From: Pseudotabrizicola sp.
Lineage (GTDB): Bacteria > Pseudomonadota > Alphaproteobacteria > Rhodobacterales > Rhodobacteraceae
DNA length: 64,000 nucleotides
Assembly (NCBI RefSeq): GCF_030684215.1
Contig: NZ_JAUXOV010000036.1
Coordinates: forward strand, 1-64,000
Direction of reading: 5' to 3'
The notes below the pieces were generated by a model, which was not told where the DNA came from, did no database searches, and saw nothing but the letters and a program-made list of their open reading frames with translations. Shown here in pieces: positions 8,877 through 17,409 of the stretch; the first letter of the stretch is position 1, and each line of letters begins with the position of its first letter. The position numbers and the translations under genes are program-made.

Positions 8877-9536
8877 ATGTCAATCAGCCCCAAGGCCGCA
8901 TTGCTGGAGGAATACGCGCTTGTTGCGCGCGCGATCTCGGCGCCGGCGCGGTTGATGCTGCTGGAGCAGATCGCGCAGGGCGAACGCGGGGTGGAGGCAC
9001 TGGCCGAAAAGACCGGCCTAAGCATCGCCAACGCCTCGCAGCATCTTCAGCACTTGCGCCGCGCGGGGTTGGTCGACAGCCGCCGCGATGGCAAGTCTGT
9101 GATCTATCGGCTGAGTGACGCCAAGACGCTGGCACTGATGGACCTGTTGCGGGTTGTGGCCGAACGAAACCTTGCGCAGGTCGAACGTATCCTGCGTGGG
9201 TTGTCAGATGGCCAAGACGCGCCCGAACCGGTCAGCAGGGATGATCTTGCCGATCGGCTGGCCGAGGGGTCTGTAACGATCTTTGATGTCAGGCCCGCAG
9301 ATGAGTTTGCGTTTGCCCACATCCCCGGCGCGCGGAATGTCACACTTGCCGATCTTGACCGCATCGCGCTGACGCTCATCCCCGGCTCCGAGATTGTCGC
9401 CTATTGCCGCGGTCCTTATTGCATCTATGCCCATCAAGCGGTTGCTGCTCTGCGCAAGATGGGATTCAACGCTCGACGACTGGACGGGGGCCTGCCGGAA
9501 TGGCGCGAAGAGGGGCGGCAGGTTTTTCACAACTGA
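8877..9536 (+). CDS. ArsR-type regulator fused to a rhodanese domain
   Basis: A 219-residue protein. Residues 1-95 are an ArsR winged helix (KTGLSIANASQHLQHLRRAGLV). Residues 120-215 are a rhodanese domain with DVRPADEFAFAHIPGA and the loop YCRGPYCIYAH, which includes the persulfide-forming cysteine. Such fusions are thought to sense reactive sulfur or thiol state. The AT-rich gap to the divergent hydroxylase (tatttattaaagtattcg) could hold the operator. Together with chrB this is the second rhodanese fusion within 3 kb. Confidence 0.88.
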   Translation: MSISPKAALLEEYALVARAISAPARLMLLEQIAQGERGVEALAEKTGLSIANASQHLQHLRRAGLVDSRRDGKSVIYRLSDAKTLALMDLLRVVAERNLAQVERILRGLSDGQDAPEPVSRDDLADRLAEGSVTIFDVRPADEFAFAHIPGARNVTLADLDRIALTLIPGSEIVAYCRGPYCIYAHQAVAALRKMGFNARRLDGGLPEWREEGRQVFHN

Positions 9537-9627
9537 GCAGTGCAACGCAGATCCTGCCCAAGGGCTGTTCCGTTTGCCTTGAACAATTCTACACTTTGCA
9601 AGACGGCAATCAGACCGACAGCAGCTT

Positions 9628-9830
9628 TTACCGATAGGGCGATACACCGATCACCAATTCATGCAGGAAAAGTGCCCCGGCCCAGATCACCGCCGCAATC
9701 CCAATGCGCGATGCCAAGGGGTGATGATTGACTTGCAGCAAGCTGGATCAAAGACCCTTTGCGATGGCAGCAGGGGCGTTGCAAAAGCAAAAGATGCCAA
9801 TCCTAACTCCAGCCATCCCGCAGCGCTCAT
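9628..9830 (-). pseudogene. Small membrane protein at the end of the nor operon, frameshifted
   Basis: The ATG at 9830 overlaps the stop of the previous cistron (ATGA), and the frame starts MSAAGWLELGLASFAFATPLL, a clear membrane segment. After about 40 residues it runs to an early stop. Another frame then continues as ASRIGIAAVIWAGALFLHELV up to TAA 9628-9630, a second clean membrane segment. A single indel near 9710 explains the split. Position in the nor operon suggests a small accessory membrane protein. I cannot name it. Confidence 0.5.
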
Positions 9831-10051
9831 TGATCGGCCTTTTCCATCAAGCGCTGGATATGGCAAGCAAATGCCCAAGTCGCCGGAACACCCAGCACCG
9901 CGCCAGCCAGCACCGACTGCACGGGCGTCAGCACCGGCCAACCGATCCAGGACCAGATCAGGGACGCGAAGAACACATTAACCGCCATCGCCCCCGCCCC
10001 GAATGGATAAAGGATGAGGAACAGACGCCCCATTCTGGCCCGCGATATCAT
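9827..10051 (-). CDS. Small membrane protein downstream of norD
   Basis: A 74-residue protein if started at the ATG overlapping the upstream stop (ATGA at 10048-10051); the track's longer start at 10069 would overlap the previous gene by 22 bases. Two hydrophobic segments are visible (FLILYPFGAGAMAVNVFFASL and PVQSVLAGAVLGVPATWAF). Genes of this size and position follow norD in Rhodobacterales and are sometimes called nnrT/norF-like. I do not assign a symbol. It is probably an accessory for nitric oxide reductase assembly or function. Confidence 0.75.
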   Translation of the reverse strand: MISRARMGRLFLILYPFGAGAMAVNVFFASLIWSWIGWPVLTPVQSVLAGAVLGVPATWAFACHIQRLMEKADQ

Positions 10052-10224
10052 CTGCGGCTGATCAACCATTGCACTGCGATCAGCGCCGCCAGCAAGAGGA
10101 CCGAGGCGGCAAAGTAGCTGATCTCTGCCTGCGCGGTCTGGGGCTGCGGGATCGGGCGTTGAAAGGCCTCCGCCAACGCTGTGGCGGGCATCAGGACGGC
10201 GAGAATAATATAGGGCAAGGGCAT
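10048..10224 (-). CDS. Short signal-anchored protein downstream of norD, missing from the ORF track
   Basis: This 58-residue frame starts MPLPYIILAVLMPATALAEAF and ends VLLLAALIAVQWLISRR. It has an N-terminal hydrophobic signal-like segment and a C-terminal transmembrane helix. A GGAG motif sits about 7 bases before ATG 10224, inside the end of norD, and the stop overlaps the next start. Tight coupling on both sides argues that it is a real nor-operon cistron. Its function is unknown; small proteins here probably support the NorCB complex. Confidence 0.72.
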   Translation of the reverse strand: MPLPYIILAVLMPATALAEAFQRPIPQPQTAQAEISYFAASVLLLAALIAVQWLISRR

Positions 10225-10225
10225 A

Positions 10226-12118
10226 TCAGGTCTCCTGGGTCAGTGAGCGGTAAATATCAGGCAAGGCACGGCCAAGCCGCGCGGGGTCGGGCAAAAGGGT
10301 AAAGCCTGCGCGCCCAAAGATGCGGGCGAACCAATCCTGCCCGTCGGCATCGACGATCACACCATGCACGGCCTGACCTGTGCGGCGGGCCTCACGCACG
10401 GCTTTGTGGCTGTCTTCGATGCCATGAGTGCCCTCATAGTGGTCCAGATCATTGGGCTTGCCGTCCGTCAGGACCAGCAAGAGCTTTCGGGCCGAAGGCT
10501 CTGTGGCAAGCTGGGCCGAAGCATGGCGGATCGCCGCGCCAAGCCGGGTGTAATGGCCCGGTCGCAGGCCGCCGATACGGGCGGTGACGTCGGGCGTCAA
10601 GCGCTCGTCAAAGCGTTTGCAGCGGGTCAGGAACACCCGGTCTCGGCGCAGCGAAGAAAACCCCCAGATCGCCAGCCTGTCGCCCGCCGCATCAATGCCG
10701 CCCGCCAAAGCGGCAAGTGCTTCGCGCGTGGTGTCGATGATGCTGCGGCTGCCCACCACGGATTCGGTGGATCGTGAGCAATCCATCAGGATCGCCACCG
10801 ACAGATCTCGTTCTACAGTGCGCAGGGCGCGAAAAATGCGGTCGCTTCCCTGCCCGGTGGCACGAATGGCGACCTGAGCCGCGATCAGCGCATCAAGATC
10901 AAGCTCGTTTCCGTCCACCTGCCGGGGCAGAAGGATGCGGCGGGGGTGCAGCGCCCCAAACTGGTAACGCACGCGGGCAATCAGGCGCGGATCGGGAGCA
11001 AAGGTTTCGCCGGGGACCGCGTCCGCCTCCAGCACGCGGACATGGTCGGGCATGTAGCTGCGGGCGCGGTGGTTCCATTCGGGGTAGGTGAAGGTGTCGG
11101 ACAGCCGCTCATGGTCGGCATCCTGCGGCGCGAGATCCAGATGCAGACGCAGGCGGGTGGCGGCGCGTTTGTGGTGCTTGGTCAGGGTGATATGGTCCTG
11201 ATCCTCGGCCGCTTTCTGAGCATTTTCAAGGTCGTCATCGTCGGTTACTCGGTTCAGTCCCATGCTTTCAACCCATGAGAAGATCGACTCGAACCGGTGC
11301 ATGATAAAGCTGTCGGTGCGGTTGGCCTGTTCGTTATCTTCGCGCTTGCCCTGTTTGCGGGTGGCGGTGGCAAGACCGGGCGGCGCGCTGATGCCGTCTT
11401 CGGCAGGGGTGGCTGCCTGACTGCGGGCCAACCGGTCCAGCCGCAACCAGACCGGCAGCGGGGCAAGCGGGGTATAGCCGCGTGGGGCAAGGCCCTGTGT
11501 GTGGACCGGCCGCAAATCGCCCGTCAGCATGGCGCGGGCGTGATCCAATACCGTGCGCTCGGCGGATGATGTGGCGTGGTCTGGCATGACAGTCAGCAGA
11601 TGCGCGCATAGGGTGGCGTAGGGCGTGCGCAGGCCGGGGCACAGGTGCAGCGCGCACATGGTTGCCTTGGCCGTCGCGGCAAGGTGGCACAGATCACCCG
11701 CATAAGCATCCAATGGCGCCCCGTAGGTTTCTGCGCCTGCGGCCAAAGCCGCCAGCCACAGAAAGGCGGTGCGGTTCAGGGCGGCGGTTGGAAAGGCATC
11801 TATCACAGGTGGCAGGCGCAGGGTGTCACCATCAAAGCTTGCGACATGTTCCAGCACCTGTGCTTCGGCCAGTTGCGCAGCCATGCCCCTGCGGTGGCGC
11901 GAGGCGGTGGCGGGGCTTGCCGCAATTTCCACCCCCGGTTTGCCGCCAAGCGCGCGGAACAGCAGCGTGACGCTGGGGCGAACCGCGTCCAGCGCCACGG
12001 CATGTTCGGCGTAGCCTGCCACAGGCGCAAGTCTTTGAGCGACCCCGTGCCACAGGTTACCAACCGTTTCTTCCGGCTCCATCAGGTCCATCGGGTGCAG
12101 GGCCATCGGCTTAGCCAT
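10226..12118 (-). CDS. norD: NorD, von Willebrand A-domain protein for nitric oxide reductase activation
   Basis: From the ATG at 12118, which overlaps the norQ stop, the protein has 630 residues. The last third is a VWA domain with the metal-ion-dependent adhesion motif in LMDCSRSTES, followed by GDRLAIWGFSS and LLVLTDGKPNDLDHYEGTHG. NorD works with the AAA protein NorQ to activate the nitric oxide reductase, probably by inserting the non-heme iron. The ORF-track start (12166) would add 16 unlikely residues inside norQ. It is soluble with no membrane segments. Confidence 0.93.
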   Translation of the reverse strand: MAKPMALHPMDLMEPEETVGNLWHGVAQRLAPVAGYAEHAVALDAVRPSVTLLFRALGGKPGVEIAASPATASRHRRGMAAQLAEAQVLEHVASFDGDTLRLPPVIDAFPTAALNRTAFLWLAALAAGAETYGAPLDAYAGDLCHLAATAKATMCALHLCPGLRTPYATLCAHLLTVMPDHATSSAERTVLDHARAMLTGDLRPVHTQGLAPRGYTPLAPLPVWLRLDRLARSQAATPAEDGISAPPGLATATRKQGKREDNEQANRTDSFIMHRFESIFSWVESMGLNRVTDDDDLENAQKAAEDQDHITLTKHHKRAATRLRLHLDLAPQDADHERLSDTFTYPEWNHRARSYMPDHVRVLEADAVPGETFAPDPRLIARVRYQFGALHPRRILLPRQVDGNELDLDALIAAQVAIRATGQGSDRIFRALRTVERDLSVAILMDCSRSTESVVGSRSIIDTTREALAALAGGIDAAGDRLAIWGFSSLRRDRVFLTRCKRFDERLTPDVTARIGGLRPGHYTRLGAAIRHASAQLATEPSARKLLLVLTDGKPNDLDHYEGTHGIEDSHKAVREARRTGQAVHGVIVDADGQDWFARIFGRAGFTLLPDPARLGRALPDIYRSLTQET

Positions 12119-12908
12119 ACACCGATGCGATGACGTCACGCAGGGCTTGGGCGACATCAGGCTCATCTGTCAGGGGTTCCACCACTGCCGCTTGCAGTGC
12201 GCGTTCGATCGGCATTCCTCCGGCGATCAGGCTGGCGGCATAGATCAGCAGGCGGGTGGATACGCCTTCCTCCAGATCCATGCCCGACAGCGTGCGGATA
12301 TGCCCGGCCAGCCGCACCAACGGGGCCACCCGGCCCGCATCCAGCCCGCTTTCGCGCGCCACGACGGCGGTTTCGGTGGCGGGATCGGGAAAGCCAAAGG
12401 TGATCGACAGGAACCGCTGCCGGGTCGATGGCTTCAGCCGTTTCAGGATGTTCTGATAGCCGGGATTGTAGCTGGCAACCAGCAAGAAGCCCGCAGGGGC
12501 CACCAGTTCTTCGCCCGTGCGGTCGATCATCAGGGTGCGGCGGTTGTCGGTCAGCGGGTGCAGCACCACCGTCACATCCTTGCGCGCCTCGATCACCTCA
12601 TCCAGATAGCAGATAGCCCCCTCCCGTACCGCGCGGGTCAGCGGGCCATCGACCCATTCTGTCGCCCCACCGCGCAACAGATAGCGACCGATCAGGTCGG
12701 CCGCCGACAGGTCGTCATGGCAGGCAACGGTGTAGAGCGGGCGGCCCAACCGGGCCGCCATATGTTCCACAAACCGTGTCTTGCCGCACCCCGTAGGCCC
12801 CTTCAGAAGAAGGGGCAGACCGTTGGCATGGGCGGCCTCGAACAAGGCCACCTCATGTGCAACAGCGCGGTAGAACGGCACTGTCAGATTGGGGGAAAGC
12901 GCGTTCAT
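12111..12908 (-). CDS. norQ: NorQ, MoxR-type AAA ATPase
   Basis: A 265-residue AAA+ ATPase with Walker A GPTGCGKTRFVEH near residue 38 and Walker B ICYLDEVIEARKDV near residue 97. Length and sequence match NorQ/NirQ, the chaperone partner of NorD needed to make active NorCB. Its ATG overlaps the norB stop (ATGA), and its stop overlaps norD, so norB-norQ-norD form a translationally coupled chain. Confidence 0.94.
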   Translation of the reverse strand: MNALSPNLTVPFYRAVAHEVALFEAAHANGLPLLLKGPTGCGKTRFVEHMAARLGRPLYTVACHDDLSAADLIGRYLLRGGATEWVDGPLTRAVREGAICYLDEVIEARKDVTVVLHPLTDNRRTLMIDRTGEELVAPAGFLLVASYNPGYQNILKRLKPSTRQRFLSITFGFPDPATETAVVARESGLDAGRVAPLVRLAGHIRTLSGMDLEEGVSTRLLIYAASLIAGGMPIERALQAAVVEPLTDEPDVAQALRDVIASVYG

Positions 12909-14251
12909 GCGGCCTCTCCTGTTGCGGTGCTGTTTTGCGCAATCACCTCACGCCGGACAACAAGCTGGCTGTAAATGAACAGGATTGCCCCCATAACCAC
13001 CGCAATGCCCGCACCAAAGCGCATCACATAGAACAGGCCCAGCTGGTCCTGCACATCCATGTAATAATCGCCGACGATGCGCTGCATATGGGTCTGGATC
13101 GTGCCGGCAAAGGTTAGCACAAAGGTCATGAACGCCATGCCACCCGTCATCAGCCAGAACGACACCATATTCATCACCTGATTATAAGGCGCACGCCCAC
13201 GCAGCAGTGGCATTGCATAGGTGATGATCGCAAGGTTCATCGCGACATAGGCACCAAAGAACGCAAGATGCCCGTGAGCCGCCGTGATCTGGGTGCCGTG
13301 GGTATAGAAGTTCACGCCGTGAAAGGTATGCAAAAAGCCCCAGACACCTGCGCCAAAGAAGGCCACCGTGGCAGAACCCAGCGCCCAAAGCAGCGCCGCT
13401 TTGTTCGGATGGGTGCGCCGCCCCTTCCAGACCATGATGAAGGCAAATGACATCATTGCAAAGAACGGCACCACTTCAAACGCCGAGAAGATTGAACCCG
13501 TCCACTGCCAGTATTCCGGCAGGCCGATCCAGTAAAAGTGGTGACCGGTGCCAAGGATGCCCGAGAACAGTGCAGTGGCCACGATGACATAAAGCCACTT
13601 TTCCACCACCTCGCGGTCAACGCCGGTCAGCTTCAGCATCAGAAAGGCGAGGATCGCGGCCATCACCAATTCCCATGTGCCCTCAACCCACAGATGGACT
13701 ACGAACCACCAATACATCTTGTCGAGGCTAAGGTTGTCGGGGTTGATAAAGGCAAAGATCCACAGCAGCGACAACAGCCACAACCCGGTCAGCAAAACGC
13801 CGGTGATTGCTGTCTTGCGCCCCGCCAGCACTGTCATCGAGATGTTCAAAAGGAAGATCACTGCCGCGACAAGGATGCCGAACTTGACCCACAGCGGTTG
13901 TTCAAGAAACTCACGCCCGCCGTGGATACCGACAAGGTAGCTGCCGACCGCCCCAAGGGTGCCGACGACAAGGATGATCAGTTGCAGATAGGCCAGCTTG
14001 ACCGACCAGATTTCGCGCTCGGATTCCTCTGGCACAAGAAAATAGGCCGCTCCAAAGAACCCCAGCAGCAGCCAGACGATCAGCGCATTGGTGTGAATCA
14101 TGCGGATAATGTTGAAGGGAAGCAGCTCTGACAGCGTGTTGGGCGAGATATAGATCCACCCCGCCAGCAATCCGCCCAGCACCTGAATGCCGAACAGGCC
14201 CATAGCGACTAGGAAATAGGCGTAAGCCACTTTTTGTGTTTGATATTTCAT
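12905..14251 (-). CDS. norB: Nitric oxide reductase catalytic subunit NorB
   Basis: A 448-residue, about 12-helix heme-copper-oxidase-superfamily protein. Recognisable segments are RMIHTNALIVWLLLG (low-spin heme ligand region), HLWVEGTWELVMAAIL, GTGHHFYWIG (FeB histidines) and TAAHGHLAFFGAYVA. It reduces two NO to N2O at a heme b3/FeB centre in the inner membrane, taking electrons from NorC. The RBS (TAGGAGAAAACC) and a 9-base gap follow norC. The length equals the family's usual length. Confidence 0.96.
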   Translation of the reverse strand: MKYQTQKVAYAYFLVAMGLFGIQVLGGLLAGWIYISPNTLSELLPFNIIRMIHTNALIVWLLLGFFGAAYFLVPEESEREIWSVKLAYLQLIILVVGTLGAVGSYLVGIHGGREFLEQPLWVKFGILVAAVIFLLNISMTVLAGRKTAITGVLLTGLWLLSLLWIFAFINPDNLSLDKMYWWFVVHLWVEGTWELVMAAILAFLMLKLTGVDREVVEKWLYVIVATALFSGILGTGHHFYWIGLPEYWQWTGSIFSAFEVVPFFAMMSFAFIMVWKGRRTHPNKAALLWALGSATVAFFGAGVWGFLHTFHGVNFYTHGTQITAAHGHLAFFGAYVAMNLAIITYAMPLLRGRAPYNQVMNMVSFWLMTGGMAFMTFVLTFAGTIQTHMQRIVGDYYMDVQDQLGLFYVMRFGAGIAVVMGAILFIYSQLVVRREVIAQNSTATGEAA

Positions 14252-14260
14252 GGTTTTCTC

Positions 14261-14713
14261 CTAGCCCGCATCCGTGGGCGGCCAGCCTTGGGTGTCTGTT
14301 TGATCGGCCCAGCGCAGGAACTCTGCCAAGGCGCGCATCTCTTCAGGGGTGATCTTGAACAGCGGCATCTGACGCCGCCCCTCGATGCCGCTGGGTTGAG
14401 CAGACATCCAGCCATCCAACGTCTGAAACGCATCTTCTCGGTCGTCCATCACGCCCCAGCGGGTCATCACATTACCCAACTCGGGCGCGAAATACGCACC
14501 TTCGCCATGCAGGGTGTGGCAGTTGATGCAGCTGTGGCGCTCCCAGACATGTTTGCCAAGGATCACCTCGGGCGACAGTGGCATTCCGGCGGTCGAGACG
14601 TTCACCACATAGCGGTGGGAATGGATGGTCATGACAATGAACACGATGATGAAAAACAGCGATCCACCGTAAAAGATGTTCCTCGCCCGTGATTTCGTAA
14701 GGATCTCTGACAT
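14261..14713 (-). CDS. norC: Nitric oxide reductase cytochrome c subunit NorC
   Basis: A 150-residue protein with one N-terminal membrane anchor (IFYGGSLFFIIVFIVMTIHS), then a single c-type heme motif CINCH and a later Met for the axial ligand (QMPLFKIT). It passes electrons from cytochrome c or pseudoazurin to NorB. It is the first gene of norCBQD. An NnrR-like box lies about 63 bases upstream of the start codon. Confidence 0.95.
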   Translation of the reverse strand: MSEILTKSRARNIFYGGSLFFIIVFIVMTIHSHRYVVNVSTAGMPLSPEVILGKHVWERHSCINCHTLHGEGAYFAPELGNVMTRWGVMDDREDAFQTLDGWMSAQPSGIEGRRQMPLFKITPEEMRALAEFLRWADQTDTQGWPPTDAG

Positions 14714-14775
14714 TGGGTCGGTCCTGGCGATTGTTGCGGATCAGCTTGTCTTACGCAGACAAGCACTGGTGGACG

Positions 14776-14789
14776 TTGTTCCAGCACAA
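14776..14789. promoter_or_regulatory. NnrR-type box in front of norC
   Basis: TTGTTCCAGCACAA is a 5-4-5 Crp/Fnr-type dyad with 9 of 10 arm bases matching TTGTG-N4-CACAA. It lies between norC and the divergent DUF1858 gene, so it could serve both. The same motif recurs before pseudoazurin/nnrR and nirK in this window, which makes chance less likely. Confidence 0.7.
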
Positions 14790-14851
14790 CGACGCAAGCT
14801 GTTGGCGCGGGCAGGTTAAGGGAACGGCACTCCAGCCGAAGCGGAGGCACC

Positions 14852-15061
14852 ATGTGCGGCCCAAGGATGGACGATCCCGATCTGCCGCTGGGCCTGCTGT
14901 TTTCCCATTGGCCTGCAGCTGCGAGCGTTTTTCTGTCGCATCGGATGGTCTGCTTTGGCTGTCCGATTGCACCGTTTCACACGGTGATCGACGCCTGTGC
15001 GGAATACGGGCTGAATGAGGCGACATTCCGCGCCGAATTGCGTGCGGCTGTTGGCGGGTGA
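14852..15061 (+). CDS. DUF1858 / hybrid-cluster-associated redox disulfide protein
   Basis: A 69-residue protein containing MVCFGCPIAPFHTVIDACAEYGL, the CxxC redox-disulfide signature of the DUF1858 family (hybrid-cluster-protein-associated, ScdA-N-like). A good RBS (GGAGG) stands 5 bases before ATG 14852; ATG 14867 is an alternative. These small proteins often sit beside nitrosative-stress genes, which fits its place between norC and nnrS under a shared NnrR-like box. It may help repair or protect iron centres from NO; this is inference. Confidence 0.82.
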   Translation: MCGPRMDDPDLPLGLLFSHWPAAASVFLSHRMVCFGCPIAPFHTVIDACAEYGLNEATFRAELRAAVGG

Positions 15062-15138
15062 CAGGGTCCGTGCTTTGCGCGGCCGTGCGGTGCAGGTGGC
15101 CCTGTCGGGCCTATCAAGCAAATACAAAGGCCTGAGTG

Positions 15139-16347
15139 ATGTCTGATCCAATCCTGCCGCCCTATACGGGCCTTGCCCTTTTCAGCTATGGCTTTCGGCC
15201 GCTTTTCCTTTTGGCGGGTGCTTTCGCGGCATTGGTGGTGCCGCTTTGGATGGGGGTCTGGTCAGGCAACGTTGTGCTTGACGGCCCGTTTTCCACGCTC
15301 GACTGGCACATCCATGAGATGCTGTTTGGCTACACCTCTGCCGTGATCGCCGGGTTCTTGTTCACAGCCATCCCGAACTGGACAGGGCGGATGCCAACGC
15401 GCGGCTGGCCCTTGATGGGGCTGACAGCACTGTGGCTTGCCGGACGGCTGGCGGTGGCCGGGCTGATTGCGCTGGGACCGGTCGGGGTGATGGTGGTCGA
15501 CAGCGCCTTTATGGTGGCGATCGGTGCGATGGTCACGACTCAGATCGTGGCGGGGCGGAACTGGAGCAATCTTAAAATCGTCGTGCCGGTGCTGCTATAT
15601 TTGGCCGCCAATATCACCTTTCATCTTGAAGCGATGGCGGCGGGCCAGGCCGATTTGGGCCGCAGACTGGGGTTTGCCATGGTCGCACTGCTGATCTTGC
15701 TGATCGGTGGGAGGATCATTCCCAGCTTCACCCGCAACTGGTTGGCCAAGCGCGGGCCGGGGGCGTTGCCAGAGCCGTTCGGGTGGTTTGATGCGGGCAG
15801 TCTGGGGCTGTCGGCTGTGGTGTTGATCAGTTGGGTGATCTGGCCCCAAACCGTGATAGTCGGTGGCTGCCTGATGCTGACCGGGGCGCTGCAACTCAGT
15901 CGTCTGGTGCGGTGGCGTGGGTGGCGGGTCTGGTCAGAGCCGCTGTTGGGGATGCTGCATCTGGCCTTTGCCTTTGTGTCCGTCGGACTGTTCGCCATAG
16001 GGCTGACATCAGTTGGTATTCTGCCAGCCGCGACCGGGTTGCATCTTCTGGGTATCGGCGGTGTCGGGGGGATGACGCTTGCGGTGATGATGCGGGCGTC
16101 ACTGGGCCACACGGGGCGCGCGACAAAGGCCGGGGTGGCGGTGTCTCTGGCCTTTGGCGCTGTGGCATTGGCGGCGTTGGTTCGGGTGCTGGTGCCTGCC
16201 ACTATCGGGGTGTGGATCGCGGCGGCGTTCTGGACGTTTGGCTTTGCGCTGTTCCTGTGGCACTTTGCACCGATCCTTGCGCAGCCCAACCCTGCCCGCC
16301 GCAAACCCACGACGGCACCACCTTCAACCGCGCCCAGCACAGAGTAA
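15139..16347 (+). CDS. nnrS: NnrS, heme-copper membrane protein of NO metabolism
   Basis: Starting at ATG 15139 the protein has 402 residues and about 12 hydrophobic segments. It begins with the NnrS-typical FSYGFRPLFLLAGAFA and WHIHEMLFGYTSAVIAGFLFTAIPNWTGR. NnrS proteins are membrane heme/copper proteins that ease nitrosative stress and are members of NnrR regulons. It follows the DUF1858 gene by about 75 bases and is followed by the DUF6522-like gene, suggesting one operon. The track's 15136 start is a GTG one codon earlier. Confidence 0.93.
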   Translation: MSDPILPPYTGLALFSYGFRPLFLLAGAFAALVVPLWMGVWSGNVVLDGPFSTLDWHIHEMLFGYTSAVIAGFLFTAIPNWTGRMPTRGWPLMGLTALWLAGRLAVAGLIALGPVGVMVVDSAFMVAIGAMVTTQIVAGRNWSNLKIVVPVLLYLAANITFHLEAMAAGQADLGRRLGFAMVALLILLIGGRIIPSFTRNWLAKRGPGALPEPFGWFDAGSLGLSAVVLISWVIWPQTVIVGGCLMLTGALQLSRLVRWRGWRVWSEPLLGMLHLAFAFVSVGLFAIGLTSVGILPAATGLHLLGIGGVGGMTLAVMMRASLGHTGRATKAGVAVSLAFGAVALAALVRVLVPATIGVWIAAAFWTFGFALFLWHFAPILAQPNPARRKPTTAPPSTAPSTE

Positions 16348-16351
16348 CCCC

Positions 16352-16633
16352 TTGGCCAGCATCACGTTTGAACACGGCACCATCAACATTGATCCTGCGA
16401 TCGTGGCAAAGGGGTTGCGCCTCGATGCCGAGGCGCTGCGCGACCATCTGCGCAGCGGCACCGTGACCAGCCTGTGCGAAAAGGGCGAGGCTGAAGACGA
16501 GGGCAGGTTCCGGCTGACGTTTTTCTCACCGACCCGGCGGTTAAGGCTGGTGGTGGATGCAACAGGGGCCATCCTGACCACCTCGACCGCTGATTACAGC
16601 CGCAAGGATGCGCCTAAGATACAGCCCCGCTGA
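16352..16633 (+). CDS. DUF6522-like small soluble protein next to nnrS
   Basis: The real gene is the last 93 residues of the track ORF 16154-16633, starting at the TTG at 16352, 4 bases after nnrS. It reads MASITFEHGTINIDPAIVAKGL and ends in a beta-rich segment (GRFRLTFFSPTRRLRLVVDATGAIL). It resembles the DUF6522 family found with denitrification genes. No signal peptide or metal motif is visible. It overlaps the convergent nnrR end by 20 bases. Function is unknown; the setting points to NO or denitrification. Confidence 0.72.
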   Translation: MASITFEHGTINIDPAIVAKGLRLDAEALRDHLRSGTVTSLCEKGEAEDEGRFRLTFFSPTRRLRLVVDATGAILTTSTADYSRKDAPKIQPR

Positions 16634-17309
16634 GTTCGACCAGACGATGCGGTGCGGTGACCGTGATCTTGCGCCGCTCTGATGCGACGATGCCGTCGCG
16701 CTCCCAGCCTGACAGCAGGCGGCTGACGGTGTGAAGCGTGGTGCCGGTCATATCGGACAGGTTTTGCCGGGTGATTGGCAGGCCAATCTCGATCCCGCTC
16801 TCTACCTTGTGGCCGGTTTGGGTGATCAGCCGCAAGATCGCGCAGGCCACCCGCTGTTCCACCTGCTGAGTTGCCAGCTCGACAATCCGGTTGTTCATCT
16901 CGCCCACGCGTTCGCCAACAACCTTGTAGGTTTCAGTCGCAAAGCCTTCATATCGTTTGGTAAACTGTGCCCACATTCGGTTGGGCCAGGCCAGCGTAAG
17001 GCAATCATCCGCCGTCATGGCCGTCGCGGGATAGGTCGTGCGGCCCAGCGCCGCGCCGATCCCGAACAACTGGCCGGGCGCAATGTGCAGGGCGATGATC
17101 TGATCACCCCCTGGTGTGGTTCGGATCACCCGGATATGGCCATCCATCAGTAGAAAAAACCGTTCTACCGCCATGCCTTCACTGAACACTGCAATCCCCG
17201 GATCGAAGCGCAAAGGCGTTGCTGCATCCAGAATCTCGCGGATTTGCGGACGGGACAGTCGACGAAATGGCGGCAGGTTGGTCAGCAGGCTTTCGTCCAG
17301 TTTCTTCAA
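16614..17309 (-). CDS. nnrR: NnrR/DNR-type Crp/Fnr regulator of nitrogen-oxide respiration
   Basis: A 231-residue protein from a TTG start at 17309, chosen because GGAGG lies 7 bases before it; the track start at 17339 falls inside the NnrR-like box. The N-terminal beta roll (VFSEGMAVERFFLLMDGHIRV) lacks FNR Fe-S cysteines. The C-terminal HTH is ITRQNLSDMTGTTLHTVSRLL. These traits and its position between nnrS and pseudoazurin fit NnrR, the NO-responsive activator (NO probably sensed by heme). The box just upstream suggests autoregulation shared with pseudoazurin. Confidence 0.85.
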   Translation of the reverse strand: MKKLDESLLTNLPPFRRLSRPQIREILDAATPLRFDPGIAVFSEGMAVERFFLLMDGHIRVIRTTPGGDQIIALHIAPGQLFGIGAALGRTTYPATAMTADDCLTLAWPNRMWAQFTKRYEGFATETYKVVGERVGEMNNRIVELATQQVEQRVACAILRLITQTGHKVESGIEIGLPITRQNLSDMTGTTLHTVSRLLSGWERDGIVASERRKITVTAPHRLVELSGAVS

Positions 17310-17325
17310 AACAAAGCCTCCGATG

Positions 17326-17339
17326 TTGTGACAGCACAA
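17326..17339. promoter_or_regulatory. NnrR-type box between nnrR and pseudoazurin
   Basis: TTGTGACAGCACAA is a perfect 5-4-5 dyad (TTGTG/CACAA). It lies 17 bases before the nnrR start and about 70 bases before pseudoazurin, so it suits activation of pseudoazurin and autocontrol of nnrR. It is the best of the three copies in this window. Confidence 0.78.
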
Positions 17340-17409
17340 CGAGCCGCAGCGAAGGTTAGCCTAGAACCGGAGCAAGACCAATCGCTTCCGTTCTCAGAAA
17401 GGACACCCG

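Noticed and set aside
15831-16466. 211-residue plus-strand ORF overlapping nnrS
   Set aside because: It is in a shifted frame of nnrS with no family features.
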